The notes under the pieces: generated by a model
The model's input: the letters and a program-made list of their open reading frames with translations, nothing else
Told to the model about the DNA's origin: nothing
The model's database searches: none
DNA from: Fibrobacterota bacterium
Lineage (GTDB): Bacteria; Fibrobacterota; Chitinivibrionia; Chitinivibrionales; Chitinispirillaceae
NCBI GenBank assembly: GCA_023436205.1
Contig: JAEZKC010000085.1
Location: forward strand, 31,904 to 95,903
Direction of reading: 5' to 3'
Length of the DNA: 64,000 nt
Shown here: one piece after another, positions 35,052 through 44,225 of the stretch
Layout of the letters: the number at the start of each line of letters is the position of its first letter
How positions within the stretch are numbered: position 1 is the first letter of the stretch
Position numbers and translations under genes: made by a program

Positions 35052-36166
35052 AATCTACTTATGATATTGTGATTTTAGGTCTGACAATTACATCCTCATG
35101 GGGAAATGGGCATGCCACAACTTACCGAGGTCTGGTGCGCGAGTTGGTTAGGCGGGGATACCGGGTCCTTTTTCTTGAGCGGGATATGCCCTGGTATGCT
35201 GTAAACAGGGATCTGGCTCAACCTCCTTACGGTAGAACCGAGCTTTACAGTTCTATGAGGGAGTTGAAGACTCGCTATACTGAGGTTGTGCAGAATGCAG
35301 ATCTTGTGATAGTGGGATCCTATGTACCCGACGGAACCGCCGTGGGGGAATGGGTGACACATACGGCCAGAGGAATCTGTGCTTTTTACGATATAGATAC
35401 TCCGGTCACCATGGGGAAACTTCAACGTGGTGACTATGAATACATTTCCCCTTTTCTTATTCCCCGCTATAATCTTTACCTTTCTTTTGCAGGAGGTCCT
35501 ATTCTCAATCTGCTTGAGCAGGCTTACGGTTCACCTATGGCACGGCCGCTTTACTGTTCTGTAGATGTTAACCTGTATTATCCCATGCAAGCAGAAATCA
35601 AGTACGACCTGGGTTATATGGGTACCTACTGTGCCGACAGACAGGAACCTCTTGACATGCTTATGCTTGAAACCGCTCGAAAATGGAAAGAGGGCAAATT
35701 TTCTGTTGCCGGTCCACAGTACCCTCCGGAAATTCGCTGGCCGGATAATGTGGAACGTATCGATCATCTGGCTCCAAGCCGGCATTGCGGTTTCTACTGT
35801 TCCCAGCGGTATACGCTTAATCTTACCAGAGCTGAAATGGTTAACGCAGGATATGCACCCAGTGTCAGGCTTTTCGAGGCAGCCGCCTGTGGTGTTCCCA
35901 TCATTAGTGACTACTGGGAAGGATTGAGCCGCTTTTTCATTTTTGGAGAAGAGATTCTTATCAGTTCATCTTCTGAAAACACATATAAATATCTGACCGA
36001 AATTCCGGAGCATAAGAGACTTGAAATCGGAGAGCGGGGGCGCAAGAGGGTGTTGTCTGAACACAGTGCAGCTCACAGAGTTCAAGAGCTGGAAACGTAT
36101 GCTCTTGAAGCGGCAAAGATAAAAAATCGTAAGAAAACACGACATTTTTCATACAGACATATCTGA
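35048..36166 (+). CDS. CgeB-type glycosyltransferase 3
   Basis: 372 residues. LTITSSWGNGHATTYRGLVRELVRRGYRVLFLERD, FYDIDTPVTMGKLQRGD, MGTYCADRQ, and VRLFEAAACGVPIISDYWEGLSRFF define the same architecture as copy 4, with which it shares the most motifs. GTG start overlapping the previous stop (GTGA). The tail is basic. Confidence 0.87.
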   Translation: MKSTYDIVILGLTITSSWGNGHATTYRGLVRELVRRGYRVLFLERDMPWYAVNRDLAQPPYGRTELYSSMRELKTRYTEVVQNADLVIVGSYVPDGTAVGEWVTHTARGICAFYDIDTPVTMGKLQRGDYEYISPFLIPRYNLYLSFAGGPILNLLEQAYGSPMARPLYCSVDVNLYYPMQAEIKYDLGYMGTYCADRQEPLDMLMLETARKWKEGKFSVAGPQYPPEIRWPDNVERIDHLAPSRHCGFYCSQRYTLNLTRAEMVNAGYAPSVRLFEAAACGVPIISDYWEGLSRFFIFGEEILISSSSENTYKYLTEIPEHKRLEIGERGRKRVLSEHSAAHRVQELETYALEAAKIKNRKKTRHFSYRHI

Positions 36167-36175
36167 GAGGAATCT

Positions 36176-37105
36176 ATGGTTGAAGCCATAAAACTTTGGA
36201 ATGAGCCGAACAATCTTTCTCACTGGGATTTTACAGTCGATCCAAAGTGGGAGGAGTTCTCTGCCATGACCATGATCGCCATCGACGCTTTGAAATCCGA
36301 AGCTCCCGATCTTCCGCTGGTTCTTGGTGGAATTTCTCCCATCGATCCTAGCTTTGTTGCTTTGCTTAAAAGCTACGGTCTGCTGAAGCGATTGGATGCG
36401 GTAGCGGTCCATGGATTCCCGCTCGACTGGAATCACTGGCAAATTGACGAGTGGCCTCGAAAGATTCAGGAGATCCAGGCAGTGTGTGATCTTCCGGTAT
36501 GGGTTACTGAGGTGGGAGCGTCGACATTTGGTGCCGATGAGGTGCAGGTGTTTGGCCTTAAACGCACTGCAGAGTTGCTTCTGGGGCGTATTGAGAGAAT
36601 TTACTGGTATAGTCTGCTTGATCTCCCTCCAACATGGGAGGCGACAACCAGGCACAAGGAGAGCGAGGGGAGTTCTTATTACCGACACTTTTACATGGGC
36701 CTTATCCGGGCTGATGGTACACCCAAGCCATCACTGAAGGATTTTGACAATCGGATGGGAATTTGTCAATGGTTTCATTTTGAGGATCACCGGCTTGAAT
36801 TTGCAGTTGATTGGTTGAGAAAAATGGGTGTAAAGAAATTGCGAACCGGGATAAGTTGGGCAGACTGGCACAGGCCGGAAGCAACCAAATGGTTCGACCG
36901 TCAGATGGCCGCTCTGGAGGAGTTTGACACTACAGTTACCTTATGTTTTACTCCTCCCTCAAGAGGAAAGGTTAACTCCATAACCAGTCCCCCCATAGAT
37001 CCTTCCGAGTTTGCAAAATTTGCTGTTGATGTAGTGAAGAGGTACCACGGTCCGAAAAGTGAAATGAATTGCGGAGGAGTGGCGGCTGCTGGTATGGTTG
37101 ATTGA
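36176..37105 (+). CDS. Glycosidase-like protein with circularly permuted TIM-barrel motifs
   Basis: 309 residues, no signal peptide. Clan GH-A motifs are present but rotated: WNEPN (acid/base Glu10) is at residues 8-12, VTEVGAS (nucleophile Glu112) at 110-116, and the segment that normally opens the barrel (LRKMGVKKLRTGISWADW, then TVTLCFTP) comes last, at 214-260. The chain ends RYHG, where a normal enzyme would run on into WNEPN. Both catalytic Glu are kept, so hydrolysis or transglycosylation is possible. Cytoplasmic location among glycosyltransferases suggests trimming or transfer on an intermediate. Databases may call this family beta-xylosidase; the substrate is not shown. Ten bases after the preceding stop. 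Confidence 0.75.
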   Translation: MVEAIKLWNEPNNLSHWDFTVDPKWEEFSAMTMIAIDALKSEAPDLPLVLGGISPIDPSFVALLKSYGLLKRLDAVAVHGFPLDWNHWQIDEWPRKIQEIQAVCDLPVWVTEVGASTFGADEVQVFGLKRTAELLLGRIERIYWYSLLDLPPTWEATTRHKESEGSSYYRHFYMGLIRADGTPKPSLKDFDNRMGICQWFHFEDHRLEFAVDWLRKMGVKKLRTGISWADWHRPEATKWFDRQMAALEEFDTTVTLCFTPPSRGKVNSITSPPIDPSEFAKFAVDVVKRYHGPKSEMNCGGVAAAGMVD

Positions 37106-37155
37106 TAATTGGCGCTATTCGGAAAATGTCATGATACTGGTTAGGATGGAAAGAA

Positions 37156-38238
37156 ATGAAGCTTGTGGTGTTCGGATTATCTGTCAGTTCAGCATGGGGA
37201 AATGGTCACGCCACTCTCTGGAGAGGACTGATCAAAGCATTAGTGAGACGCGGTCATACAGTGGAATTTTTCGAACGAGATGAGCCCTTCTATGCTTCTC
37301 ACCGCGATTTTGGCTCCTTTAAAAACTTCAAGCTTCAGCTTTACGGAGAATGGGAAAGCATTGTAGAAAAAGCAACCCGTGAGGTGAAGGGTGCTGATGC
37401 GGTCATAGTGACTTCCTATTGTCGAGATGCGCTTTCAGTTCTTGAAATACTCAAAAATACAGATGTCCATCCGCGAGTTTTCTATGATCTTGACACTCCT
37501 GTGACTCTTGGAAGTATCAGGAATGGGACAACACCCTTTTACATAGGCGATAACGGACTGAGCGATTACGATCTGGTCATAAGCTATACTGGAGGCACAT
37601 CCCTTGATGGACTCAAACAAGTGCTGAAGGCTCAGCGAACGGTTCCTTTATTCGGATGGGTGGATGAGAACAGTCATTTATCAGTTAAGCCAAGCTCTCA
37701 ATTTAGTGGAATCCTGTCCTATCTTGGAACTTACGCACAAGACCGGCAGGGAAAGTTGGATGCCTTTTTTCTAAAGGTGGCCGGCAAAATGCCAGGTCAG
37801 CGTTTCGTTATTGGTGGTGCATTGTATCCCGAAAAATTCCCTTTCGGGGAAAATGTAGTTTTTATGCGCCATGTTCCACCTTCTGATCATCCGTCTTTCT
37901 ACTGTTCCAGTTCATTTACATTAAATATCACCCGTTCCGACATGGCCACATGTGGATTTTGTCCCTCTGCACGGATTTTTGAAGCAGCGGCTTGCGGAAC
38001 ACCGATCATTAGCGACAATTGGCAGGGACTTGAGAATTTTCTGATTCCCGGTGAGGAAATTGTCACTGTTCAAACCACTGCTGATGTTATTGACGCTTTG
38101 AAAATGTCTGAAAGTGAGCGTAAATTGATAGCCCATAGAGCCAGAATGCATGTCCTTGAGGAGCATACAGCTTATCAGAGGGCTATTGAATTGGAGAAGA
38201 TTTTAGCTGATGCTTACAGTTTCCAGGGGGCGGCGTGA
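37156..38238 (+). CDS. CgeB-type glycosyltransferase 4
   Basis: 360 residues. LSVSSAWGNGHATLWRGLIKALVRRGH, FYDLDTPVTLGSIRNG, YLGTYAQDRQGKL, and ARIFEAAACGTPIISDNWQGLENFLIPGEE show near-duplicate motifs to copy 3, so the two look like a recent duplication split by the glycosidase-like gene. GAAAG precedes the ATG; the 50-bp gap upstream is the longest internal gap before the methyltransferase gene. Confidence 0.87.
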   Translation: MKLVVFGLSVSSAWGNGHATLWRGLIKALVRRGHTVEFFERDEPFYASHRDFGSFKNFKLQLYGEWESIVEKATREVKGADAVIVTSYCRDALSVLEILKNTDVHPRVFYDLDTPVTLGSIRNGTTPFYIGDNGLSDYDLVISYTGGTSLDGLKQVLKAQRTVPLFGWVDENSHLSVKPSSQFSGILSYLGTYAQDRQGKLDAFFLKVAGKMPGQRFVIGGALYPEKFPFGENVVFMRHVPPSDHPSFYCSSSFTLNITRSDMATCGFCPSARIFEAAACGTPIISDNWQGLENFLIPGEEIVTVQTTADVIDALKMSESERKLIAHRARMHVLEEHTAYQRAIELEKILADAYSFQGAA

Positions 38239-38239
38239 T

Positions 38240-38995
38240 ATGTGGGGTATCGTTCCTGCAGCAGGGTCGGGTAGTCGCATTCAGCCGCTTGCGTTTTCCA
38301 AAGAGCTGCTGCCTGTTGGGAGTCAGATTACCGGCAGTACTCTCAGGCCTCGTGCGGTAAGTGAATATCTGGTTGAACGAATGGTGCTTGCGGGGGTGAA
38401 AAAAATCTGTTTTGTGATTTCACCGGCTAAAAGTGACATAATGCGCTATTACGGTCATGGGTCTTCAGAGGTCAGTTATTGTTATACGGTACAGCCTAAG
38501 CCAAGTGGTTTATGTGATGCGGTTTTCAGAGGTCTTCCCTTCATAGCTGATGATGAAAGAGTGATTATTGGTTTACCGGATACAGTCTGGTTTCCGGAAA
38601 ATGCGCTTTGTGCTCTTCCCGATTCAGACTTGTCTCTTTTGCTGTTTCCTGTTGAGCAACCGCAATTTTATGATGCGGTAGTAATGGATAATGCAGGTAT
38701 GGTGAGTGAGATTGTTGTCAAACAGAGGCAGAACAGGAGTAACCTTATTTGGGGTGCAATGAAGATGAATGGGATAATTCTAAAAAAGCTATTTCAGATT
38801 TGGAGCAAACCTGAGAATCAGGATGAGTATCTGGGTACTCTGATAAATAAGTTCTTGCATGAGGGAGGTACTGTTAAAGGTGTGAATGCGGGTAAAACTT
38901 ACGTTGATGTGGGTACTGTTAACGGGTATCATGAAGCAATGCAGATCTTAAACGGTTCCTCGACTGTAAGTAATTTGCAGGAGCATTCGGTATGA
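38240..38995 (+). CDS. Sugar-1-phosphate nucleotidyltransferase
   Basis: 251 residues, GT-A-like NTP transferase fold of the RmlA type. VPAAGSGSRIQPLAFSKELLPVG is the nucleotide-binding and Lys signature; YTVQPKPSGLCDAV and GLPDTVWFPENA match RmlA's QPSPDGLAQA and G-D regions, and Asp in DVGTVNGYHEA closes the site. It would activate a sugar-1-phosphate as an NDP-sugar for the operon's epimerases and transferases. ATG 38240, one base after the previous stop, preferred over ATG 38210. Confidence 0.86.
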   Translation: MWGIVPAAGSGSRIQPLAFSKELLPVGSQITGSTLRPRAVSEYLVERMVLAGVKKICFVISPAKSDIMRYYGHGSSEVSYCYTVQPKPSGLCDAVFRGLPFIADDERVIIGLPDTVWFPENALCALPDSDLSLLLFPVEQPQFYDAVVMDNAGMVSEIVVKQRQNRSNLIWGAMKMNGIILKKLFQIWSKPENQDEYLGTLINKFLHEGGTVKGVNAGKTYVDVGTVNGYHEAMQILNGSSTVSNLQEHSV

Positions 38996-39795
38996 GCGCA
39001 GGCATCTTTGAAAGGGTTGTGTGCAGGTGTACTGATGTTCATGATCCTGTGGTAATTGTTGCGGCACATCCTGATGATGAAGTGATTGGGATGGGTGCCA
39101 GGCTCAAGAGACTGCGGAATGCAACAGTCGTGTATGTGACTGATGGCGTTCCAAAGGACATCCGCTACTCTTTCAGTGCCGGGTATCCTTCAAGGGAAGC
39201 ATACTCTAGAGCACGAGTAAAGGAGGGTTCTGAGGCGCTGGCGCTGGCTGATTTTACAGAGGACGATCTGGTTCGGTTGAGGTTTACAGATCAGGAAGTG
39301 TCCTTTTTTCTTGTAGGACTTACATTGCAGCTTTGTCAGATTTTCAAAAAAATTAAACCAGTGGCCGTATTTACTCATCCTTACGAAGGAGGTCATCCGG
39401 ATCATGACAGCGTTTCATTTGCGGTTTCTTCTGCAAAAAAGATTTTGAAACGGGAATCGCCTCCTGTTTACGAATTTACTTCCTACCATGGTTTCTGGGG
39501 ACAGATTGAAACGGGGGAGTTTTTACCGCAAAATCGCAAACAGCGCAGGTATAGTCTTAATAGTGAAGACTTTCGTTTGAAAAGTTCAATGCTTGCTTGT
39601 TTTGAATCGCAGATTGCAATGCTGAAGAACTTTTCCTGCGGTCATGAAGACTTCCGAAGGTCGCCGTCTTATAACTATTCCGCCCCCCCGCACAAGGGGG
39701 TGCTCTTTTATGAGATGTTCGACTGGAACATGACTGGGCGGAAGTGGAGAGCATTGGCCGAGGATGCTCGACGGTTGCTTGGAATAAGGAAATAG
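38992..39795 (+). CDS. PIG-L family N-deacetylase
   Basis: 267 residues. Zinc motif VAAHPDDE near residue 25 and second motif GGHPDHD near 142 are those of GlcNAc-PI/MshB/BshB deacetylases. It removes an acetyl from an N-acetyl amino sugar. It is followed directly by a GT4 and a CelD-like acyltransferase, so the pathway probably frees and re-acylates an amine. Overlaps the previous gene by 4 bp. Confidence 0.88.
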   Translation: MSAGIFERVVCRCTDVHDPVVIVAAHPDDEVIGMGARLKRLRNATVVYVTDGVPKDIRYSFSAGYPSREAYSRARVKEGSEALALADFTEDDLVRLRFTDQEVSFFLVGLTLQLCQIFKKIKPVAVFTHPYEGGHPDHDSVSFAVSSAKKILKRESPPVYEFTSYHGFWGQIETGEFLPQNRKQRRYSLNSEDFRLKSSMLACFESQIAMLKNFSCGHEDFRRSPSYNYSAPPHKGVLFYEMFDWNMTGRKWRALAEDARRLLGIRK

Positions 39796-39797
39796 AG

Positions 39798-40859
39798 ATG
39801 CCCCGTACAATACTAAGTGTGGCTTATCCTTTCGCTCCGGTAAGTTCGCAGACTGCTGGAGGAGCCGAGCAGATTTTGCTTTCTATCGACAGTTTTCTTC
39901 ATCGTTCAGGATATCGTTCGCTGGTTGTTTGCTGTAAGGGGTCACGGGCAAGCGGTACAATAATAGAACTGGATGCTCCTGATGGGGTGATTGATGATTT
40001 GACCCGATTTTCCATGTGGAAAAACTATCGGCTGCTGATTGAGTCGGTAGTAAAGGAGTATAGGGTCGATCTAGTTCATTTCCATGGACTGGATTTCGAC
40101 AAATATTTACCTGATTTATCTGTTCCGGTGCTGGTAACTCTTCATCTGCCTTTGTCCTGGTATTCACCTCAGGTATTGCTGCAGGAGCGTTCAGCAGTCT
40201 TTTTTAACTGCGTTTCCCGTCATCAGTTCCTTACACGTGATCAGACTCTCAACCTTGTGGGAGTGGTTGAGAACGGGGTGGAGTTGCCTTCTGGGATAAA
40301 CCCTAATAACCGTGGAAAATATGCCGTAGCGATGGGGCGGATCTGTCCGGAAAAGAATTTCCACTCGGCATTTGATGCCGCCCGAATGGCTGGTATTCCG
40401 CTGCTTCTGGCAGGGAAAGTTTTTCCCTACAGAGAGCACCTTGACTATTTTGCCAGCCACATCGCCCCCAGGCTCAACAACAGATACAGGTTTATAGGAA
40501 TGATCGACTCCAGCCAGCGCAAAAAAATACTGCAGCATGCTCACTGTACTCTTATCACAAGTCGGGCACCTGAAACCAGTTCTCTGGTGGCAATGGAGTC
40601 ACTCGCTGCAGGAACTCCGGTGATTGCCTTCGGGTCTGGAGCTTTACCCAGTATAGTTGAAAATGGGAAAACCGGTTTCATAGTCGAAAATGTACAGGAG
40701 ATGGCAGATGCTGTGAATCAAATAACCGACATCGACAGGAATTGGTGCCGCAGGGTAGCAGAAGAGAGATTTTCCGCAGAGAGGATGGGTTTGCAGTATC
40801 TGGAAATTTACCGTTCTTTGATTGAAACCAGCAGTCGTAATTTTAAAGAGGCCGGATGA
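39798..40859 (+). CDS. GT4-type glycosyltransferase 2
   Basis: 353 residues. YPFAPVSSQTAGGAEQILLSIDSFLHRSGYRS is the acceptor-side loop; MGRICPEKNFHSAFDAARMAGIPLLLAGK and ETSSLVAMESLAAGTPVIAFGSGALPSIVENGKTGFIV carry the donor-binding core (E-x7-E as VAMESLAAG). ATG 39798, three bases after the PIG-L stop, has AAGGA 7 bases upstream. GT4 beside PIG-L recalls mycothiol and bacillithiol loci (MshA/MshB, BshA/BshB). Confidence 0.88.
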   Translation: MPRTILSVAYPFAPVSSQTAGGAEQILLSIDSFLHRSGYRSLVVCCKGSRASGTIIELDAPDGVIDDLTRFSMWKNYRLLIESVVKEYRVDLVHFHGLDFDKYLPDLSVPVLVTLHLPLSWYSPQVLLQERSAVFFNCVSRHQFLTRDQTLNLVGVVENGVELPSGINPNNRGKYAVAMGRICPEKNFHSAFDAARMAGIPLLLAGKVFPYREHLDYFASHIAPRLNNRYRFIGMIDSSQRKKILQHAHCTLITSRAPETSSLVAMESLAAGTPVIAFGSGALPSIVENGKTGFIVENVQEMADAVNQITDIDRNWCRRVAEERFSAERMGLQYLEIYRSLIETSSRNFKEAG

Positions 40860-41854
40860 GTCTTAAGGTAAATGCGATTAATGATTCACGGGATCTTGAA
40901 TATATGGTACCTCAGTGGAACGAACTGTTAGGCCGTGATACTGATGCCTCTCCTTTCCAGCTACCGGAATGGCTGCTTTTATGGTGGAGGTATTTTGGCA
41001 ACGATGAGCTCTGGGCCTTGCAATTTATGGAAGGCCGGGATCTGGCCGGTTTAGCTCTCCTTTTTACCTATTCCGATGATAATAAGAAAAAACTCTGTTT
41101 TGTAGGTTCCGGTATAACAGATTATCTCGACTTTATTGCGGTTAAGGAATGTAAAAAATCAGCAGGTGAGTACATAATGCGCTACGTTTGTGAAAATGTT
41201 GACTGGGATATTTGTGATCTTCAGGAGTTGAAAAACAGTTCGTTTCTTTACGGATTCAGGGCATTTTCTGATTTCAATCAGCAGTTATCCATTCAGAACG
41301 TATGTCCATATATGAGACTTCCTGAAATTGGGATGGAGCTTTACAAAACAGTTCCGAAGCATCATGAAAAAAATATACGTAATGCTCTAAACCGGATTCG
41401 AAAACTGGGGAACGAATCATTTGAATTGGCGGATGAACAGAACTTTTCCGAATTTATGAAGGATCTTGTACGGCTTCATACAAGTAGATGGCAGAGCCTT
41501 GATATGCCGGGAGTCATTGCAGAGGAGAATATTCAGCAGTTTTATATGGAATCCGGGCGGGCCCTTCTGAAAAGAGGGGCTCTTGACTTGGGGCGATTGA
41601 GAGTTGGGGGGCGAACCTGTGCCGTGTATCTGACCCTAACGTTTCATGGCAGTACATGCGCTTACCTGGGGGGAATCGATCCTGAGTTTGAATTCTGCAG
41701 CCCGGGTGTTTTAGGTCTTTATTATTGTATGAAGGCTGCCATGGCCAGGGGGAGCAGGGAATTTGATTTTTTACGGGGCAATGAAAAGTACAAGTATCAT
41801 TGGGGTGTAAAGGAACGGTTCAATTATCGGCTTCAGCTTGAGCGCAGGAGTTAA
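40856..41854 (+). CDS. CelD/BioF2-like GNAT acyltransferase
   Basis: 332 residues. WNELLGRDTDASPFQLPEWLLLWWRYFG at the start, then GSGITDYLDFIA, RKLGNESFELADE, and a C-terminal double-GNAT core with TLTFHGSTCAYLGGIDPEF and GSREFDFLRGNEKYKYHWGVKE match the CelD/FemAB-like acyltransferases linked to exopolysaccharide loci. Probably acylates an amine or hydroxyl of the glycan. ATGA overlap with the previous gene. Confidence 0.84.
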   Translation: MSLKVNAINDSRDLEYMVPQWNELLGRDTDASPFQLPEWLLLWWRYFGNDELWALQFMEGRDLAGLALLFTYSDDNKKKLCFVGSGITDYLDFIAVKECKKSAGEYIMRYVCENVDWDICDLQELKNSSFLYGFRAFSDFNQQLSIQNVCPYMRLPEIGMELYKTVPKHHEKNIRNALNRIRKLGNESFELADEQNFSEFMKDLVRLHTSRWQSLDMPGVIAEENIQQFYMESGRALLKRGALDLGRLRVGGRTCAVYLTLTFHGSTCAYLGGIDPEFEFCSPGVLGLYYCMKAAMARGSREFDFLRGNEKYKYHWGVKERFNYRLQLERRS

Positions 41855-41858
41855 ACGC

Positions 41859-42455
41859 ATGTCCTATATCCTTCTTATCCGTCATGGGGATTGTGATCCA
41901 GTGGGAAAATATCTTGCTGGAAGGAGTTCAGGAATCAATTTAAACAGCACTGGTGTGACACAGGTTAATCGACTCTCGGAGATGCTCGGAAAAATTAAAA
42001 TCAACCGTCTGATCTCAAGTCCACTTGAAAGAACTATGCAAACTGCTGAGCGAATTGCGCACGTTCAGGGGATTTCAGTTGAAAAGGATGAATCCTTTTT
42101 GGAAATTGATTATGGCAATTGGACGGGGAAAACATTTCAGCAGCTTGCTAATGATCAATTGTGGAATCAGTTTAATGTGGCCCGGAGTACAACCCGGGTT
42201 CCCGGTGGGGAAATGATGATCGAGGTTCAGGAGAGAATTGTCAAGCGTATTAGGGCTATTGGCGATTTGGAACCAAATTCAGTTATTGGTATAGTGTCTC
42301 ACAGTGACCCTATAAAAACGGCTATATGCGCTTTTTGCGGCATTCCGCTGGATATGATGCACAGGCTTGTTATTGATCCAGCATCTGTCAGTGCTGTCAG
42401 GTTGGGAGCGTGGGGGGCGGAAATACACTTTGTCAATAAATTTGTTGAGGCTTAA
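41859..42455 (+). CDS. Histidine phosphatase (phosphoglycerate-mutase-like)
   Basis: 198 residues. LIRHGDCDP holds the phospho-His, SSPLERTMQTAERIA the second Arg, FLEIDYGNWTGKT the third block, and VSHSDPIKTAIC the second catalytic His. This is the GpmB/CobC/SixA branch, acting on small phosphate esters. In the operon it could remove a sugar phosphate made by the PRTase/kinase-like protein downstream. ATG 41859 with GGAG 8 bases upstream. Confidence 0.87.
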   Translation: MSYILLIRHGDCDPVGKYLAGRSSGINLNSTGVTQVNRLSEMLGKIKINRLISSPLERTMQTAERIAHVQGISVEKDESFLEIDYGNWTGKTFQQLANDQLWNQFNVARSTTRVPGGEMMIEVQERIVKRIRAIGDLEPNSVIGIVSHSDPIKTAICAFCGIPLDMMHRLVIDPASVSAVRLGAWGAEIHFVNKFVEA

Positions 42456-42456
42456 A

Positions 42457-44190
42457 ATGCTGGTCTATGGCGAACATAAAGAGTATGGAGCCACACGGTT
42501 ATGCTTGCATCTGATAACCTTGGCTTTGAAAAAAATCGTTCAGAATCACGATCTCGATTCCGCTGTTGAGCTTTTGATCGAGTGCGGTATCTTCGAAACT
42601 GCTCTGGCAGACCATTACTGTATCGATAAAGATGAGTTAAATCCGCTTTTGGAGTCAGCTTCGAGTCTTGCTCTGAGAAGTGCAGAAGTACTTTGTCATG
42701 TAATGGAATCGGGGCGTTTCCCCAGGGAATCGCTTGCAGCTCTGCATTCGGCTTTTCAGAGGGTGCAATCTTTAGATCTGCCCGAGCGTTCCTGGCATGT
42801 AGTGCCTGAAGGATTTGCTTTTTATGGTTTGTATCCTGAGTGCTACATACGTTCAGCTGAAAACTTTTTCCATGATTGCCGGCCTGAACAGATTACGGTA
42901 ATAGGTTTACGCAGTATTGGTTCCACACTATCATCCGTGGTAGAAGCAAAATTGCGTTTACTGGGGGCTGATGTTTTACGCTTTACTGTTAGACCTCATG
43001 GGCATCCTTTTGACAGGAAGGTAAAGCTTGGAGAGTCTTTGAAGGAATTGGTTAAAAGAAGAGCGGGTGGTTATGTTCTCATAATTGATGAAGGACCAGG
43101 GTTAAGCGGGTCATCTCTTTGCGGAACTGCCCGCACCATTTCCAAATTGGGAGTACCCGTAGATCGAATCGTACTGTTTCCAAGCTGGATTCCTTCCGGG
43201 GATTCGTTCGTTTCCGAATCAGCAAGAACTGAATGGTCTATGTATTCTAAATACTGTACCGATTTTGCGGAAATTCGCAGCGGGTTGGATGTATTCAATC
43301 GCGGCAAGGAATATATCGACATATCTTCCGGTAAGTGGAGGCGTTTTCTTTTTCCTCACCGCTGGATGTTATCTGCAGTAAATCCATATCATGAGAGGCG
43401 CAAGTATGCTGAATTAGACGGTGATAACATTTCTTCTGTACTGAAATTTGCGGGGTTGGGAAGATTTGGAAACAGAGCGGAAGTCATTTCTCGTATTCTT
43501 GGAGAAAGAGGTTTTTCACCGAAAGTTATTAAATGTGTCAATGGATTTATTCAATATGAATACTGCGATGGGGACGTCTTCTGTGAACAGGATTTGGGGA
43601 CCGATTTTTTTAAATCTGTTACCCAATATCTGATTTTTCGTAAAAGTTCGCTTCCAGTGAGCGGTGAGGTGCTGCCTTACGAATCTCTTTTAACAATGAT
43701 CAAGGTGAATGTAGCTGAAAGTTTTGGTGAACCATTTGCGAGAAGCATCTGTTTTGATGGGTTGATGGATGAGGAGCTTTATTATAACGACATTTCCGTT
43801 GTTGACGGGAGAATGCTTCCTGCCAAATGGATCAAGACTGGTGGTAAGTGGGTCAAAATCGATGGAGCAGATCACCACAGAGACCAGTTTCTTCCAGGTC
43901 CGCAGAATATTGCCTGGGATTTGGCTGGAGTATGTATCGAGTTTGGGCTCTCAGATATTCAGAAAAGAGAGCTTTTAGATTTATATAAAGCTGACCTGTT
44001 TGACCCTTATATCGAGGAAAGAATTCCTTTCTATCTGATCGCCTATAGCGCATTCAGGACCGGATATGCGAGCATGGCAGCTGCCTCTTTAAGCGGGAGT
44101 GAAGACGGGAAACTGTTTGCACATTTAACAGACTACTATAAAAGAATTCTGGAAGGAGAATTGAAGCGGGTTCAGCAGGTTCTTCATTGA
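42457..44190 (+). CDS. Two-domain protein: phosphoribosyltransferase-like plus kinase-like
   Basis: 577 residues, not matched to a named enzyme. The N-terminal half (about 100-280) ends in VLIIDEGPGLSGSSL, which resembles the PRPP loop of type I phosphoribosyltransferases (acidic pair then Gly/Ser-rich turn), preceded by a conserved-looking RPHGHPFDRKVKL. The C-terminal half has GLGRFGN, a Glu-rich strand and DHHRDQFLPGPQNIAWDLAG, which resembles aminoglycoside-phosphotransferase-like catalytic and DFG-type loops. A fusion of a nucleotide-handling and a phosphotransfer domain is inferred. ATG 42457, one base after the previous stop. An acidic helical N terminus precedes both. Confidence 0.65.
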   Translation: MLVYGEHKEYGATRLCLHLITLALKKIVQNHDLDSAVELLIECGIFETALADHYCIDKDELNPLLESASSLALRSAEVLCHVMESGRFPRESLAALHSAFQRVQSLDLPERSWHVVPEGFAFYGLYPECYIRSAENFFHDCRPEQITVIGLRSIGSTLSSVVEAKLRLLGADVLRFTVRPHGHPFDRKVKLGESLKELVKRRAGGYVLIIDEGPGLSGSSLCGTARTISKLGVPVDRIVLFPSWIPSGDSFVSESARTEWSMYSKYCTDFAEIRSGLDVFNRGKEYIDISSGKWRRFLFPHRWMLSAVNPYHERRKYAELDGDNISSVLKFAGLGRFGNRAEVISRILGERGFSPKVIKCVNGFIQYEYCDGDVFCEQDLGTDFFKSVTQYLIFRKSSLPVSGEVLPYESLLTMIKVNVAESFGEPFARSICFDGLMDEELYYNDISVVDGRMLPAKWIKTGGKWVKIDGADHHRDQFLPGPQNIAWDLAGVCIEFGLSDIQKRELLDLYKADLFDPYIEERIPFYLIAYSAFRTGYASMAAASLSGSEDGKLFAHLTDYYKRILEGELKRVQQVLH

Positions 44191-44225
44191 ATACATAGTT
44201 TTACATTGACCATAGGAATAGTCAA

